Of a stretch of 64,000 nt of DNA, positions 35,112 through 46,998 are shown in pieces. The stretch is from Golubevia sp. BC0850. Lineage: Eukaryota; Basidiomycota; Exobasidiomycetes; Golubeviales; Golubeviaceae. The notes below the pieces were generated by a model that did not search any database, was not told the DNA's origin, and saw only the letters and a list, made by a program, of their open reading frames with translations. The stretch spans positions 30,335 through 94,334 of the forward strand of contig JAAVVG010000038.1 of assembly GCA_012976225.1 (NCBI GenBank), given 5' to 3'. Made by a program: the position numbers and the translations under genes. Position 1 is the stretch's first letter, and every line of letters begins with the position of its first letter.

Positions 35112-36084
35112 GTTCCCTTTTCCCCTTTCCTTCCTGTTAGTGAAAGCTTGCCGCCTTACACCGGCCACTCGCCCTTCTCTTTTTCTCTTTTCCATCCCCT
35201 CACACCTTCTCCTCCGCTTTCTTTCCTCACTCGGTTCTCTTACCGTTCACAGATGCCCTCCGTGACATTGTCCTCTAAGCTCTCTCCTCTTCCTCCCTTC
35301 AAGTTTCCCGGAGTCAACGAAGAGATCCATCAAAGAGAAATGAGACTTTCACGGATCACAATCAAAACTTATGATCTTTACGGTGTCTCATTTCAGAACA
35401 ATCTCCATGATTACTCTTTCTCTTTCTCTTTCTCTTCATCTTTCCTGTCCTCAGGATTCTTCGAAAATCAACAAAATCACCTTTTCAACAGCAAGCCTTT
35501 TCCCCTCACAATATCCTCTTTTCTTTCTCTTCGAAAAAGCCGAGTCCCTCAAATCTCTGTTCATATGGATCTTTCCAAAAAATTCCGTTCCTCCTTTTTC
35601 TCACTCCTTCATATCAAATTCTCGAGTCATATCTCTCATCCACATCATCCCATCATCACACAAGACCCCTCCCTTTCTAATTCACTTTTTCTTTCTTTTT
35701 TTCGTCTTCAGCTTGTAATTTAATTTCTTTCTTCTTTTCTCATTCTGTCTCTATTCTTTGTTCTCCCAGAAACGCAAACCCGATGTTGTTTTTTTCTTTT
35801 TTTCTTTTCGATTTCTCTCACCCTTTCCTCTTTAGACGATGTTTCTTCTCTTCCTATATCAACCAAAGCAGTTTTGTGAATCTGAGGTGCGAGCAAAGTG
35901 AAGTGAGAGGGAAGGAGGGAAGGCGAGAAGTGAGAGATGATCGATGATCTCTGAGAATCTGAAGGAATATGAGGTGGTCTAAGCAGAGTGACAAGGATGA
36001 GAAATTGGTCATTTCTGAAATCTCAAATGGAACAGGAGAGATTGACACAATTTTGAAAAGCCCTCTAGAGTCACACGGACTGAA
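35112..36084. other. Pyrimidine-rich intergenic region
   Basis: About 0.97 kb, mostly long CT-rich tracts, making plus-strand frames open by composition (Ser/Phe/Pro). Probably G-alpha 3' UTR; no gene supported. Confidence 0.5.
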
Positions 36085-37506
36085 TTATTGCATCCAAAGC
36101 TGAATGCTCCAAAATCGGAGAATTAGGGGAACCTCGCTACGTTTCGAAAGAGAGATCCAAACCTGTGGTTGGCAAACAGCTTTGTCCTTTGGATTTGTCG
36201 CCAGCTGAGGTGGCAGAGAGAATTGTGAAGAGAGCATCGGTTCAACAACTTGAAAGGCGCAGAGTTTAGCCGGGAAAGATTGAAGCCATAATCTTAGCAA
36301 CTCACGAATCTCTCTCGGCTTCAAAAGCCTCAGCAAAACCCTACCAGATTTGAACATCTCCAGCTTTTGCAGCTCTTTCCTTCTCTCGGCCCAAAGCTCC
36401 TTGCTTCTAGTAGATACGGCCTCTTCAGACTTTGGGTCCCAGCAACCCATCGGAACTCCCACTGTCTTGAGATTCGGAATGTGTCTTGAAGTGAGAATCT
36501 GGGCGAGTTGAGTATCTTCTTCATAATCCCTAGTTTGAGGTTGGGAGTTGTCCTGGCGTAAAGAGGGAGGTAGAGATGACCTTTAGGCTTTGTGGGAGTT
36601 GCTGCTGAGGTCTGGATGAAAGTAGTTGTAGAGAGCTGTAACCAAGGCAGATGCACTTAGGCTGGTTGAAGCGACTGTAATCGACCACTTTAATCTCTAG
36701 ACCCAAATCGAACCCCCTCGTTCTTATGTGGGTCAAAGTCTCCTGCGATCTTTCTAACAGGACGGACAGAGACTCCGAAATGACACGAGATTGGTCTCCC
36801 TCTCTTGATGCCAGAGTCACACGGAGTTCCAAAGATTTGAGCTCCTTTGTAACCGATAGAAGGTTTCCGATGGCGTCTGACTTTCGACTTCCTAGTCTCC
36901 TAATCCTCCGACTTTCCCAAGGCAATCCCCACCAAGTGCTCCTATCTGACACATCGAAAGTGAAGGTAACCGCTAGAGCCAAGTCTTCAATCTTCGATAA
37001 ACCGCTGAAAGTCTCGTGGTACTCTTCCAGAAAAGATTCGATTCTGATTTAGTCGTAATGGTGAGAGTGAGAATGACTTGACGTAGAAGAGGACAGAAGC
37101 AGAGGAGCCAGATGGCCTTGTTGGCAGGAAGTTCGTTGTTCTTACGATCTTCACATCTCCCGATATGTAGCTGTTTGATTGCGTTGGTGAGAAAAGAGAA
37201 AGGAATCTATTTCCCTCCGACTCGTTCGACTGAAGGCAGCTCCCAAACCTGCGGATGAAGAATTGATAGTGTCTGTAGGCTTTGGATCTTGCTGAAGAAG
37301 TTCTTCACCGCAGTCTCCACTGCTTCGTATCGGTAGAGCTTACGAAGGAATGGTCAGACAAGTGACAACTCACATCCGCATCTCCTCTCTTCTTCATCCT
37401 CGACCAACATCCAACTTTTGACTTGCTCTACTACCTGTGCTGACAATTCTTCTGGTAGACTATCCAAGCCTGGGAGTATTGAAGTATCGTTCCTAGTTTG
37501 ATTCAT
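36085..37506 (-). CDS. F-box/LRR-like protein, copy 2
   Basis: Six exons in phase: 37506-37374, 37322-37249, 37170-37083, 37023-36689, 36635-36581 and 36518-36085, about 372 residues. The F-box-like N-terminus LDSLPEELSAQVVEQVKSWM differs from copy 1; residues after it are nearly identical. The C-terminus is longer than in copy 1, running past REIREL to end in QLWMQ. A GTGAGT donor at the REIRE position could remove part of this tail in either copy. Presumed SCF substrate adaptor by resemblance only. Same splicing caveats as copy 1. Confidence 0.52.
36354..37430 (+). repeat. Segmental direct repeat, copy 2 (pairs with 25871-26947)
   Basis: Second copy of the 1.08-kb near-identical block, same orientation. 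Homology fades abruptly inside the first exon on one side and in the last exon on the other, so the duplicated or converted tract does not include the gene's ends. Confidence 0.9.
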
Positions 37507-37873
37507 GTTGAGACTAGATGTGATGTTGGGGAAGGAAGAGAACTCTAATTTTGACTATTAAACCAGCTTGACTCGCTGCCCACGTTTCCCTCAACATTCC
37601 AATATTCCGGTTTCCCAGCATCTTTATCTATTTAGGTGTCATTTGAGATCCAGGTAGAAGTAAAAGATTAGAGCTGAAAAGAATCAGTCGGCCACAACCT
37701 CAAGTATTCAAGCAAGAGATGTTAGAGGAAGCTCGACCATCACTTCAACAGTTCAAACTTCAAGACCACAGTCTTTATCGATTGTCATTTCATTAAGCAG
37801 ATTTATGAGATTATGGTATATGATCTTTTCGTATTTGCTCTTCTTCCTTTCCTTCCCTTCCCTTCCCCTGAGA
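37507..37873. other. Intergenic region, F-box copy 2 promoter / PSD2 3' end
   Basis: About 0.37 kb between a minus-strand start and the next minus-strand stop. Nothing beyond expected promoter and 3' UTR. Confidence 0.45.
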
Positions 37874-40800
37874 TCAAGGAGTAGTAGCACCTTCTTTCAA
37901 AGCCTTTCCAACTCTCATTCCAACCCTAACAAGAGTTTCAATAGATCTAGAAGAGTTATCAAGTAAGTCTTGATCGAATTGATTGCGACCTTTTTCAAAG
38001 AGGAGAATGTTAGTCGAACCTCCGAATCTGAGAAGAAGGAGGAGAGATGGGAGCAAAGTGTGATCAGTTCAAGCTGAAAACAGTATTTCTCCTTTGCGAT
38101 TCGAAAGTGAAAACTTACTTGTAGTAACCGAGTTCATCTCCACGTTTCACTTGTTGATGAGATTGAGCGGTGAAGACGGTAGATCCTACCATCATAGCAC
38201 CAACGCAAACTTGAAAGACTGTTCCGAATTCTTTAGAATGGAATGGAACTACCGAACGAATGCTGAGAGAGTGAAGGAAAGAGAAGAAGGAGACAGAAGA
38301 GAGGGTGAGAAGACAGAAAGGATTGGACTGCGAACACACAAGGATCAAATTCTTCAAGCATGACCACTCACTTCTCTCCGTAGATATCGATGCTCGATCG
38401 CACCGCCATCTTGAAGAAGGAAAAGAAAAAAAAGAGAGTGGAAAGTGAAGAAGAAACGGGAAAAAGGAAGCCGAGGGTCAGATTTCAAAGCAGAGGTTAT
38501 GTTTCAAAGAGACCAACCCCTGAAGACTTACTGGGTTCACAGTATAATATTGCCCATCCAATCTTTTGATCTCTCCAATAGTCCCATCAACAGGAACATG
38601 AAATCGATGATAATCTTGAGGAGCAAGTCTAAAAATACAAAGACTTCCACCTTTATATTTTTCCAACTTCCCTTTATAATCATCACCAAGAAGTCTTTCA
38701 ACCGAGAATTCCTTTCCTTTGATCCAAATTCTAGTAGCTTCATCCACAGATTCGAAAGCCATCATTCTACAATCAGCACCAGAGACCAAAGTAGTTGGAT
38801 CATCTGGATCATCATTAGGTCTAGCATCAGGTTTGATCTTTCTAAAAAAGAATTCATTGAAAGTTTTGAAACTTTCGATTGGATCTAAAACCTCTTCCAT
38901 GTTGAGTTGATGAAAAGCTATGAAAGGTGCAATGTCTCTAACACTATTTGGATTATCAAATTTCACTCCTTGTTTGATAGACATGTTTTTCAACATTTTC
39001 TTGATTCTTTGACCTTCCATTCTAGATTTTGCACCTCTATAAAGCAATCTGATTCCTAATCTGACGTAGACTTGCATTTTCTCTTCTAAAAGTTCTCCAG
39101 TGATTCGATCTTGAACGATGATGTTTGCAGAATCGGCTCCAAGTTGATAAGATCCCTGAGAAACCTTGTTGACAACTTTGGTGTACCATTTTCTATGAGC
39201 TTGAGAAGCAGTTACGAAGTTTGAAACTCCAGAGGTCATAGTGTCGATCTTTTTCCAATCTTGAGATGCACAAACTGCTAAATGAGTAACGATGTCGACT
39301 TCTGCTTTTGAATTTAATCTGGACATGTGACATAGTGGACATGATTTTAATCTGATGACTCTCTCTACAGAAGGAGATTCAGAGGTCTCCTTGAGCAAAG
39401 AGAAGTCTGAAGAAGATGACCCTTCTCTTTCTCGAAAGAAGTTCTTTTGATCTTTCTCTTCTTCTTGAAGAGCTGGATAAGAATCCTTCGCTTGACTTTG
39501 AGAGGGAGATTCGGAAGTAGTCAAATCCAATCCTTCCATCTTGTTACCATCTTCAATTCCACTTGGAGTTTGAGCTCCATCTTCCAAACTTCCTTCACTA
39601 GAATTCACCGTTCTCTTTTCACTCCAATGTTTAACCAACTCTCTCTCGAGAGCAACGATGCTCTCATCGATTGAGAGTTCATCCTCATCCGATTTCTTTC
39701 CTAAGATCTCCCACCAAGAATGCAGAGTTTTAGTAGTAAGAGTACTTCCAAGAGAATCCAACATGGTAGCCATCTCCAAAGTAGACATAGTACCAGAATC
39801 ATTAGTATCGAATTGCTTCAAGAGTTGTCTCCAGAGACGTTGACGTAGAGCAGCGTAAGGAGTGAATCTAGCTTCAACAGTTAACGTGGGTTGAGAAGAT
39901 CCATATTTGTGATCATCGTCATCTTCTCTCTTCTCCAATGGTAAAGTGAAAGCGTTCATTCCTTTACCCTTAGAATCTTCCAGATCTGAATCGTATAAAC
40001 CTGTTTCTTCATTAGGTTTTGGAGCCTTCTCAATCAACTCTTTGATGCTGATCGAACAGCTTCCAACATGATCGTTACTAGACATCTTATCCCAATCATA
40101 AACCGCGAATTTAGCTTGGAAACCAATCTCATGTCTTCTTACATGAAACAACAATTTCTCATCCCAGATCGGATTCAAAGTATGTCTGGCAACTCTAGTT
40201 CTAAAAATCTTCTGACCAAAAGAAACGATGGTAAAAGGATCCATATCGAACGATGTATGCAAAGCATTTTTCCATCTAGGTAATTTTTCAGCTCCTTTAA
40301 CTTCCATCATAACGATTCCTATAATGTCTTTACCCATCTCAGCTTGGAAGGATAAGTCTTTTTTCCTATTCGATTTCTTTCTTCTGACTTTCGTGTTGGA
40401 AGTTGAAGGAGGTAAAGGTTCTCCAGTTTCAGGATCAATGACCACTTTCTTCTTACGACCAAGCCGTTTCCTACTTGATTGTTGGTTGAAAGAGTTGCCA
40501 GAAGAAGATTCAGTGTTGATTCCAGATGATGAAGAAGTATTAGTGTTAGACTTTTTGCCAAACACTTTACGTCTTTGAGAAACGCTTTGTTGAGCAGAAG
40601 CGGTAGGAGTAGGAGTTCCCAAAGATTTAGTTTGACCTTCTTGTAAAACCGAAGAGGGTGGAGTCAAAGCCGGAGCAGCCTTAACATCCCCAGCTTTCCC
40701 AACTGCAGCAATCGATTGATAATGTTCTTCATAAGCAGCCTCATCCAAATCAGTTTCTTCCCCTTCAGTTGCAGTATCTCCATCTTCCTCCTCTTCATCC

Positions 40801-42578
40801 GATTCCTCAGAATCCGAAGATAAACCATCATCCAACCCATTGAAACCTTGATTTGGGTTGGTAGTAGTTCCGACAGATTCACTAGCTGGAATGTGTCTAA
40901 CTTCCAATCTGGCTTCATCTTCTCCTGAAGCACCAGCTTCCATTTCAATCGAATCTTCAATTTCTTCTCCCATGTCTTCTGAAATTTCCAGATGAAGCGG
41001 ATGAGATGAAGCCAAGGCTAAACGTTGATAAATTTCATCTAAATCCATAGAACTTGGAGTTGAAGAAGTTGAAACTAAACCGATTCGAACTTGAAGTTCA
41101 CCGGAAATCTTGGAAGAACGACGAGAAGAAGTTAAGGGAAGCCAAAGTGGCTGGTGGAGAGAAGGCGGAGGAAGCAAACAAGGTACAGTGACAATCAGTA
41201 AGAGCTGGCTCAACAAAGAGAGCTTAAAGAGGGTAAAGAAGTCATTCTTCTTCTGCCTCCCAGTCTAGTCCGTGCGTGCTCCGAGCAGCCTCTGTTCCCC
41301 TGGACCATCAACCTCACTCTCCGATCCGGATCAAAACCTCGATTGTACTCACCTCACTATCTTCCCATTTACTCCCAATCCCTTCCCCACCTCTGCTCCA
41401 TTTCAAAATGTCCAAACTGACTTCTCCCAAATAATCATTCCCAGAGAATCTATCATGATCCCACAAAACGAATTCTACGTTGCCTAGACTTCCCTGTGAG
41501 ATTCCATTTGGATTTGGATTCTTGACTCCTTTTCCATCTTTCCCTCCATTCAAATTTCCACCTTGATTTCTCCTTCTTCTCCTGATTGTCATAGGTCTTG
41601 GTGCTCTTTTACGTCCACCAACCCCACCAAGATCTTGATCAAGATTGGTGAATTGTTCAGGTTCGGAATGAGAATTTGAAGAACTATGAAATGGAACTTG
41701 ATTCGAACTATTATTCCTTGACAATCGATTTGGGACCTTGATCAATTTAACAGGAGCAGAAAGTAATTTTTTAGAAGAACTTGAGAGATAAGCTAGTTTC
41801 GAGGAATGTCTTGACATCGAAGGTCTAACTCCAGTTCCAGTTCCGGTTCCAGATGCTAAAGTATCAGTTGATAAAACATCTTGAGAAGTAGTAGTGTTAA
41901 GAGGAGGAGTAGGAAGCTTCTCTCCAGCCCCAGCTTCAGATCCTTCTGAGGCCTGTGTGACATCTAAAGATGAAGCCATGTTACCCTCATGTTGCTCCTG
42001 ATCTTGGATTCCCCTTGCCATATCCAACCGTGTTGATTCTAAGAGACTGACCAGTTGAGCGTCGGCTAACCATTTTGATAAGATAGGTAAGTCATAGGTA
42101 GTCTCAGTCAATTTCCATTCTGGATCCAAGCTTTTGGAAACTATGGGAGTTTGTTTCTTCCAAGTTGATTTGGGATCGGGATTGAGATCGAGGCTAGGAG
42201 TAGAAGTGACAGAAGTAGAAGTAGTGGTAGAAGTTGAAGTTGAAGCTGGTGGATTAGAACCTGGAAGTGAGATCACCACAAACGGATCCGATTTCCCATT
42301 TCGATCTTTGGCTGCTAAGTTACGAGCTGGTGGAAGAGAGAGAGGAAAATCAAAAGAATTAGTTAGAGAGAGAGGTATCAAGCTCCAAGCTCAAGGTTAA
42401 GGTTTCAGTCAGAGATCAGAAAAGATAGAAGTTCTAAAGAGCATGCTTTCTCCAGCTCCATTCAGGCCTTATCCGAACATTCTCAATCTTATCTATTCTT
42501 CCTCTCTCTCCCTCTCTCTCTCTTTCACTAACCTTTGATGACTTGAATTCTTAGATTGACACCTATCGACTGCGACAT
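37874..42578 (-). CDS. PSD2: Phosphatidylserine decarboxylase, PSD2 type with C2 domains
   Basis: Six exons in phase: 42578-42533, 42326-41353, 41150-38532, 38409-38372, 38262-38119 and 38027-37874, about 1324 residues. It makes phosphatidylethanolamine from phosphatidylserine in the endomembrane system. The N-terminal C2 domain (NLAAKDRNGKSDPFVVISL) is interrupted by a long Ser/Thr-rich insert and completed by FVLWDHDRFSGNDYLGEVSL. A second C2 follows (FRTRVARHTLNPIWDEKLLF), then an EF-hand-like FDTNDSGTMSTLEM, a CxxC pair (CPLCHMSRL) and the decarboxylase core (FFRKIKPDARP, YHRFHVPVDG). The self-cleavage site is GGST (LGST in others), whose Ser becomes the pyruvoyl group. Yeast Psd2 is 1138 aa. 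Intron 3 ends in CTTCAAG. Confidence 0.93.
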
Positions 42579-43332
42579 CTTAGAGATCCGTCTTTAGTCA
42601 GATCACTAGCCTTGTGAGTGTTGAAGAGAGAGGAGAGGCTTGAGAAGATTGCCCAAGTGAAATTGAGACGCCTTTGGAGCAAATCAAGTTGAATGAGAAG
42701 AGTTGAAGATGGATGAGAATAGAAGATAGGACTAGACACAGAAGGATTGGAAGAATGATAGGGAAAAGGAGGCAGCGAGGAAAAGGAGAGGCGAGAAGAT
42801 CGAAGGAACCCACAATCTGTTGAGGCAGTGAAGCGTGAGAAGCTTGGGGGGGGGGGCATGCGATCCGAGTCCTATCAGAGCTGAAAACATGATTAAACCC
42901 CCTAATCTTGAGACGTTGTTAGATTGAAAAAGATCGCTTCAAGCCAGAATAAAAAGAGAATTACTGAAGTTATGGTGTCGTGTGAGGGAATGAGGCAGGG
43001 CGGGGCGGGTCAGAAGGGGAAGGGGAAGGGGAAGGGGAGGGAGAGTCAACCCATAACTGCCAGGTTGTGATTGTGATTTAGTTGGTAATATTCTGACATG
43101 AGCCTAAGATCTCAAATCACTACATCAAAAGATACACACGATACATACAAGTAGATAGAGGAGAGAAGCTCCTTCTTCGGTGTTCTGATGGGACACCGGA
43201 GTGACTCTACTCTGACTGACCTCGCCACCAATGTTCTTCTCTCCAACCTCTAAGCTAACCTGACTCAGTGAAATTCCTTCAGCTTTGTTTGCAAAGTACA
43301 TTTCAAGCTCAAAGCGAAGATAATCTCAAATC
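42579..43332. other. Divergent intergenic region, PSD2 / aspartate-semialdehyde dehydrogenase
   Basis: About 0.75 kb with a G11 run (42846-42856), a GGGGAA tandem near 43016-43038 and the Gcn4-type site at 43261. No gene seen. Confidence 0.45.
43261..43267. promoter_or_regulatory. Gcn4/Cpc1-type site TGACTCA
   Basis: A perfect palindromic TGACTCA lies 66 bp before the ATG of aspartate-semialdehyde dehydrogenase; a half-matching TGACTC lies at 43202. General amino-acid control by Gcn4/Cpc1 acts through this element on amino-acid biosynthesis genes in ascomycetes. Its use here is inferred. Confidence 0.5.
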
Positions 43333-45099
43333 ATGGTCGATCAAAAGTTAAAAGTTGGAGTTCTAGGTGCAACGGGCAAGTAACAAAGTTCTTGTATCTT
43401 TGTATCTTTGTATCTTGTATCCGCTATCCTCACTCTACTCACTCCCCTCGCTCCACTCACTCCTCTTCTCTCTCCTCCTCTCACCTCCTCCCATTCTCTT
43501 AATCACTCACAGGTACAGTAGGACAAAGATTCATTCTTCACCTCTCCTCTCATCCCCAATTCCAACTGTCAGTCTTGGGTGCATCATCTTCTTCAACTGG
43601 TAAAACCTATTCTCAAGCTGTCACCGGTAGATGGAAACAAGTCAAAGAGATCCCATCCAACGTCAGAGAGATGGTCTTGAAAGAATGTGTACCGAAGGAA
43701 TTCGAGACTTGCGATTTGGTCTTCAGTGGATTGGACAGTGGTCCGGCCGGGGTTTGTGGTGAGTGTGCATGGGGAGGCGCCTAATTTTGAGATCCATAAG
43801 TGTGAGGGTAAAATGGATAGTTCACAGAGAGAGAGAGAGATAGGTATAGGAGGGGTCGAAGAAGGATCAGTGGAAGAGGTCTAGCTAGAATCCCAATGGC
43901 TTTCCAAACGACCCGAAGAACTAGGTTTCTAGGAGATTCTCTGGAGTTCTCTTATTTCGTAAATCTGCCGATGGGGGGGGGGGGTGGAGTGAAAGGAACC
44001 TCTACTTGAATCGTTCTCTTATCTTCTTCTCTCTCCACCTCCCAATTCTCAATCTCCTCCCCTATGCTCCTCCTCTCCCAGAACCCGCTTTCCGATCCCA
44101 CAACCTCCGAGTCTTCTCAAACGCAAAAAACTATCGTATGGATCCCTTATGTCCATTAGTAGTTCCACTAGTCAACCCCTCTCATTTCTCAATCATCAAA
44201 ACTCAACAAACCTCTTTAAACCCCTCACCTTCCAAAGGTTTCATCATCACCAACGCAAATTGTTCAACCACAGGGATTGTGATCCCTTTAAAAGCTCTTC
44301 AAGATAGATTTGGACCTTTGGAGCAAATCATGGTCTCAACTTTACAAGCTATTAGTGGAGCTGGTTATCCTGGAGTTAGTTCTTTTGATATCATGGGGAA
44401 TGTCGTTCCTTTTATTAGTGGAGAGGAAGAAAAGATTGAGATGGAAGTGGCTAAGATTTTAGGATCTATTAGCTCTTCTTCTTCTTCTTCTAACGATGAC
44501 AAGTCCTCCTCTTCTGAATCTATGGAATTCACACCCGATTCAGTCAAAGTTTCAGCTCATTGTAACAGAGTTCCTGTCATAGATGGTCATACTGAATGTC
44601 TTTCTTTAAGTTTCAAACTTCGTCCTCCTCCTTCGATCCAAGAGATCAAACAATGTCTGAGGGAATACCAAAGTGAGGCTCAGGAATTGAAATGTCATTC
44701 TGCTCCTCAAGTGGCTATTAAAGTTCATGAGGAAGATGATAGACCTCAACCTAGATTGGATGTTGATAGAGAAAATGGGGCCGGGGTCAATGTTGGCAGA
44801 GTTCGGGAATGTAAGGTTTTGGATGTTAAGGTGAGTTGGACGAGGAGCCGGACTGGTTTGAGGGAAGTTGGTTTGAGATTTGGATTAAGGGCTTTTTTTG
44901 ATTCGCTTGAGAATTGATTGAGACTGATGGAGAGCTTTGTTCTCTCTCTCTCTCTTTTTTCCTTCCCTCCCTGGTCAACTTCCTTTTCGATCTTCCTTCC
45001 AATCAGTTTGTCGTTCTTTCAAACAACGTTCAAATCGGAGCTGCTACTAGTTCGGTCATGAATGCTGAAATCGCTTTGAAGAAAGGCTATCTTTCGTAG
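43333..45099 (+). CDS. HOM2: Aspartate-semialdehyde dehydrogenase
   Basis: Four exons: 43333-43375, 43513-43758, 44082-44830 and 45007-45099, in phase, about 376 residues (normal). It reduces aspartyl phosphate to aspartate semialdehyde in the Thr/Met pathway. The NADP-binding GVLGATGTVGQRF is assembled across intron 1. The catalytic Cys is in NANCSTTG. The substrate-binding His is in HCNRVPVIDGHTE. The end reads NNVQIGAATSSVMNAE. Intron 1 begins with GCAAGT rather than GT, a GC-AG intron; any GT alternative breaks the NADP loop. Intron 2 has a G12 run. A Ser-rich insert (about residues 230-245) separates catalytic segments. A TGACTCA element lies just upstream. Confidence 0.94.
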
Positions 45100-45737
45100 A
45101 ACCATTTCAACGAATGAGAAACAAAAGGATTAAAAGAAGGAAAAGGTGGCGAAAGTAGTGATTGGTCGACGAGTGAATGGCTTTCAGGTATTCTTGTAAT
45201 CTTTCAATATTTTCTAAATTTTCTTAATCTGAAAATGAATTTTAGAGGGTTTGTCAAAGAGATGAGAGTTATGATCCAGAGGTTTCGAAAAAGTTGAGAA
45301 ATTGACGCTGCAAATTCGATAGGTTCTGGCGACAGACTACATTACGAGGAGAGGAAAAGTTGGAGAATGACTAGAGAAGCAGTGTCATGAAAAACCGACA
45401 AGAGAAGCCGTCTTTTTCGAGTAGTAGTCCTCTGTGCTGATTCGAACCATCCTGGGGAAAGCGATGAAGCCTTGGAGGTGAAGAGGTCTCGCAGAAGCCA
45501 AGTTGAGGGAAGCAGATTGAGATGTGAAGAGAAATGGGTTGTTCGATCTGGAGCACTTCTTTTGAGGAATGCAAAGATGGGGAAAGAGAAAGGATTCACA
45601 GTTGGTCAAACATGAGAGAGAGAGCTCATGGTCAGTCAATCACATCGGGACAGTTTGAGATCGATCGACTGGGGAGAATTCCCAATTTCGCCACTCGAAA
45701 CATTATCGAGAACTCACCTATCTGAACCAAAAATGGT
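45100..45737. other. Intergenic region, HOM2 / F-box gene 3
   Basis: About 0.64 kb. Minus-strand frames at 45342-45639 could be 3' exons or UTR of the F-box/LRR-like gene; none has a recognisable feature. Confidence 0.35.
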
Positions 45738-46998
45738 TCAAATCTCTACTTCCCAGTAGTCAGGCTCCGAAGCCCAGTCTACTACTTCCCCGACTAGACT
45801 TCTACATTCTTCCAGCCGGTCCTCAGTAAATCTGTTGAGATGGAGAACGAGTTTTCTAAGAGGCTCCATTCTGACCCCCTCGTGCTCGAGCTCTGCTTCA
45901 ACGTTCGACTTCCTTCTGGAGAGGAACAAAGAGAAAGATTCCTGATTGAAATCTAGTCATGCGTATCTCAGGACTTGCAGATTGGGACATCTATTCTGCA
46001 AACATTCCCAAGACTGGCTTAGATATAAAATCCTGGTTTCCGATACTCAGAGTACTCCAGAGTGAATCCATTCCGTGTTAAGTTTCAGGCTTGATGGGGC
46101 TGACATCCAGGCTGGGAATTGCTCGTTCGAGTCGTCCAACTGAAAAACCTCTAGCACAGGGAATTGAAGCGAGGTGATATCTTCATCCTCTCTTCTTCTG
46201 CTGAGGTCCATACTGAGATGCTTCACAGATTTAGCGCAGTCTTGTAGGATTCTTCTCCACTCTGAATGGGAAACTCGGCAGTGAATTCGAAGAGAAGTGA
46301 GATTCTGGAGGAGATGAGGTTGTCCTTTTGGTAGACTTAGATGAGTGGGAACCCAAAGAATTTGAAGGTACCCCAGTTTCATTGAAGTTCCTCTCAGTAG
46401 TCTAACGTGAGTTTTACCAGTGTCATGTCTACACCTGAAGTCGACTGCCTTTGTCAGCTCAGGGAGCAGCCAGAGAGCGAAGCTTTCCATCTCTTCTATC
46501 GATGAGCCTGTGATGCTGAAGATGAGCAGAGTCTTCGAAGATGGTCGAGGAGCACTATAGAGTAGTTCGATATCTCCTGAACTGTTGCCTTTGAGCTTGA
46601 TCGAGACTTCCTCCAGCGTGGACCTGCTACTTTGGTCGAACTGGCTGATGATCCGGCAGATCTCCCAAGCCCTTTGCTCTGGAAGTTCGAGAATCTTCCA
46701 GAAACCTGTGGTATCGTTAATCAGATGGTTCCATAATTTGCAGACTCTTCGGACCTGGACAGCCTGTGTTGTCTCTAGACGCTAGAAGCTGGAGAGGAGA
46801 GTTTCGGAAGGAAGCACTGCGTTGATGTCTATGTTAATGGAAAGCGTAGACAGATTCGATAGGAAGCTCTTCAGATAAGAGCCAGAATTTGTTGGATTCG
46901 AGAGTTAGAGTTACGCCCTGTTCAGAGAGTGAACCGCCAGACCGAAGGGGATGAGTTCCGCGGACTCTAGTAGCCCAAGATGCCAGTTTCATTCCCAT
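45738..46998 (-). CDS. F-box/LRR-like protein, third family member
   Basis: The strong part (about 46782-46047) reads QVRRVCKLWNHLINDTTGFW, the second half of a canonical F-box, followed by Leu-rich repeats (LLPELTKAVDF, LLQNLTSLRIHCRV, FPVLEVFQL). A separate frame at 45929-45738 (RMEPLRKLVLHLNRF...) fits the C-terminus. The first half of the F-box may be SEELPIESVYAF (about 46878), with an intron ending TTCTAG before RLETTQ. The start at 46998 (MGMKLAS) is a guess. Splicing between 46047 and 45929 is unresolved. Likely SCF adaptor; it is related in type, not by recent duplication, to the other two copies. Confidence 0.48.

Noticed and set aside
35148-35723. 191-codon plus-strand ORF after G-alpha
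   Set aside because: Open only because of long CT-rich tracts; Ser/Phe/Pro composition, no domain, directly 3' of the G-alpha stop.
43016-43040. GGGGAA tandem as an interstitial telomere remnant
   Set aside because: Unit differs from TTAGGG and is only about four copies; a simple purine repeat is enough.
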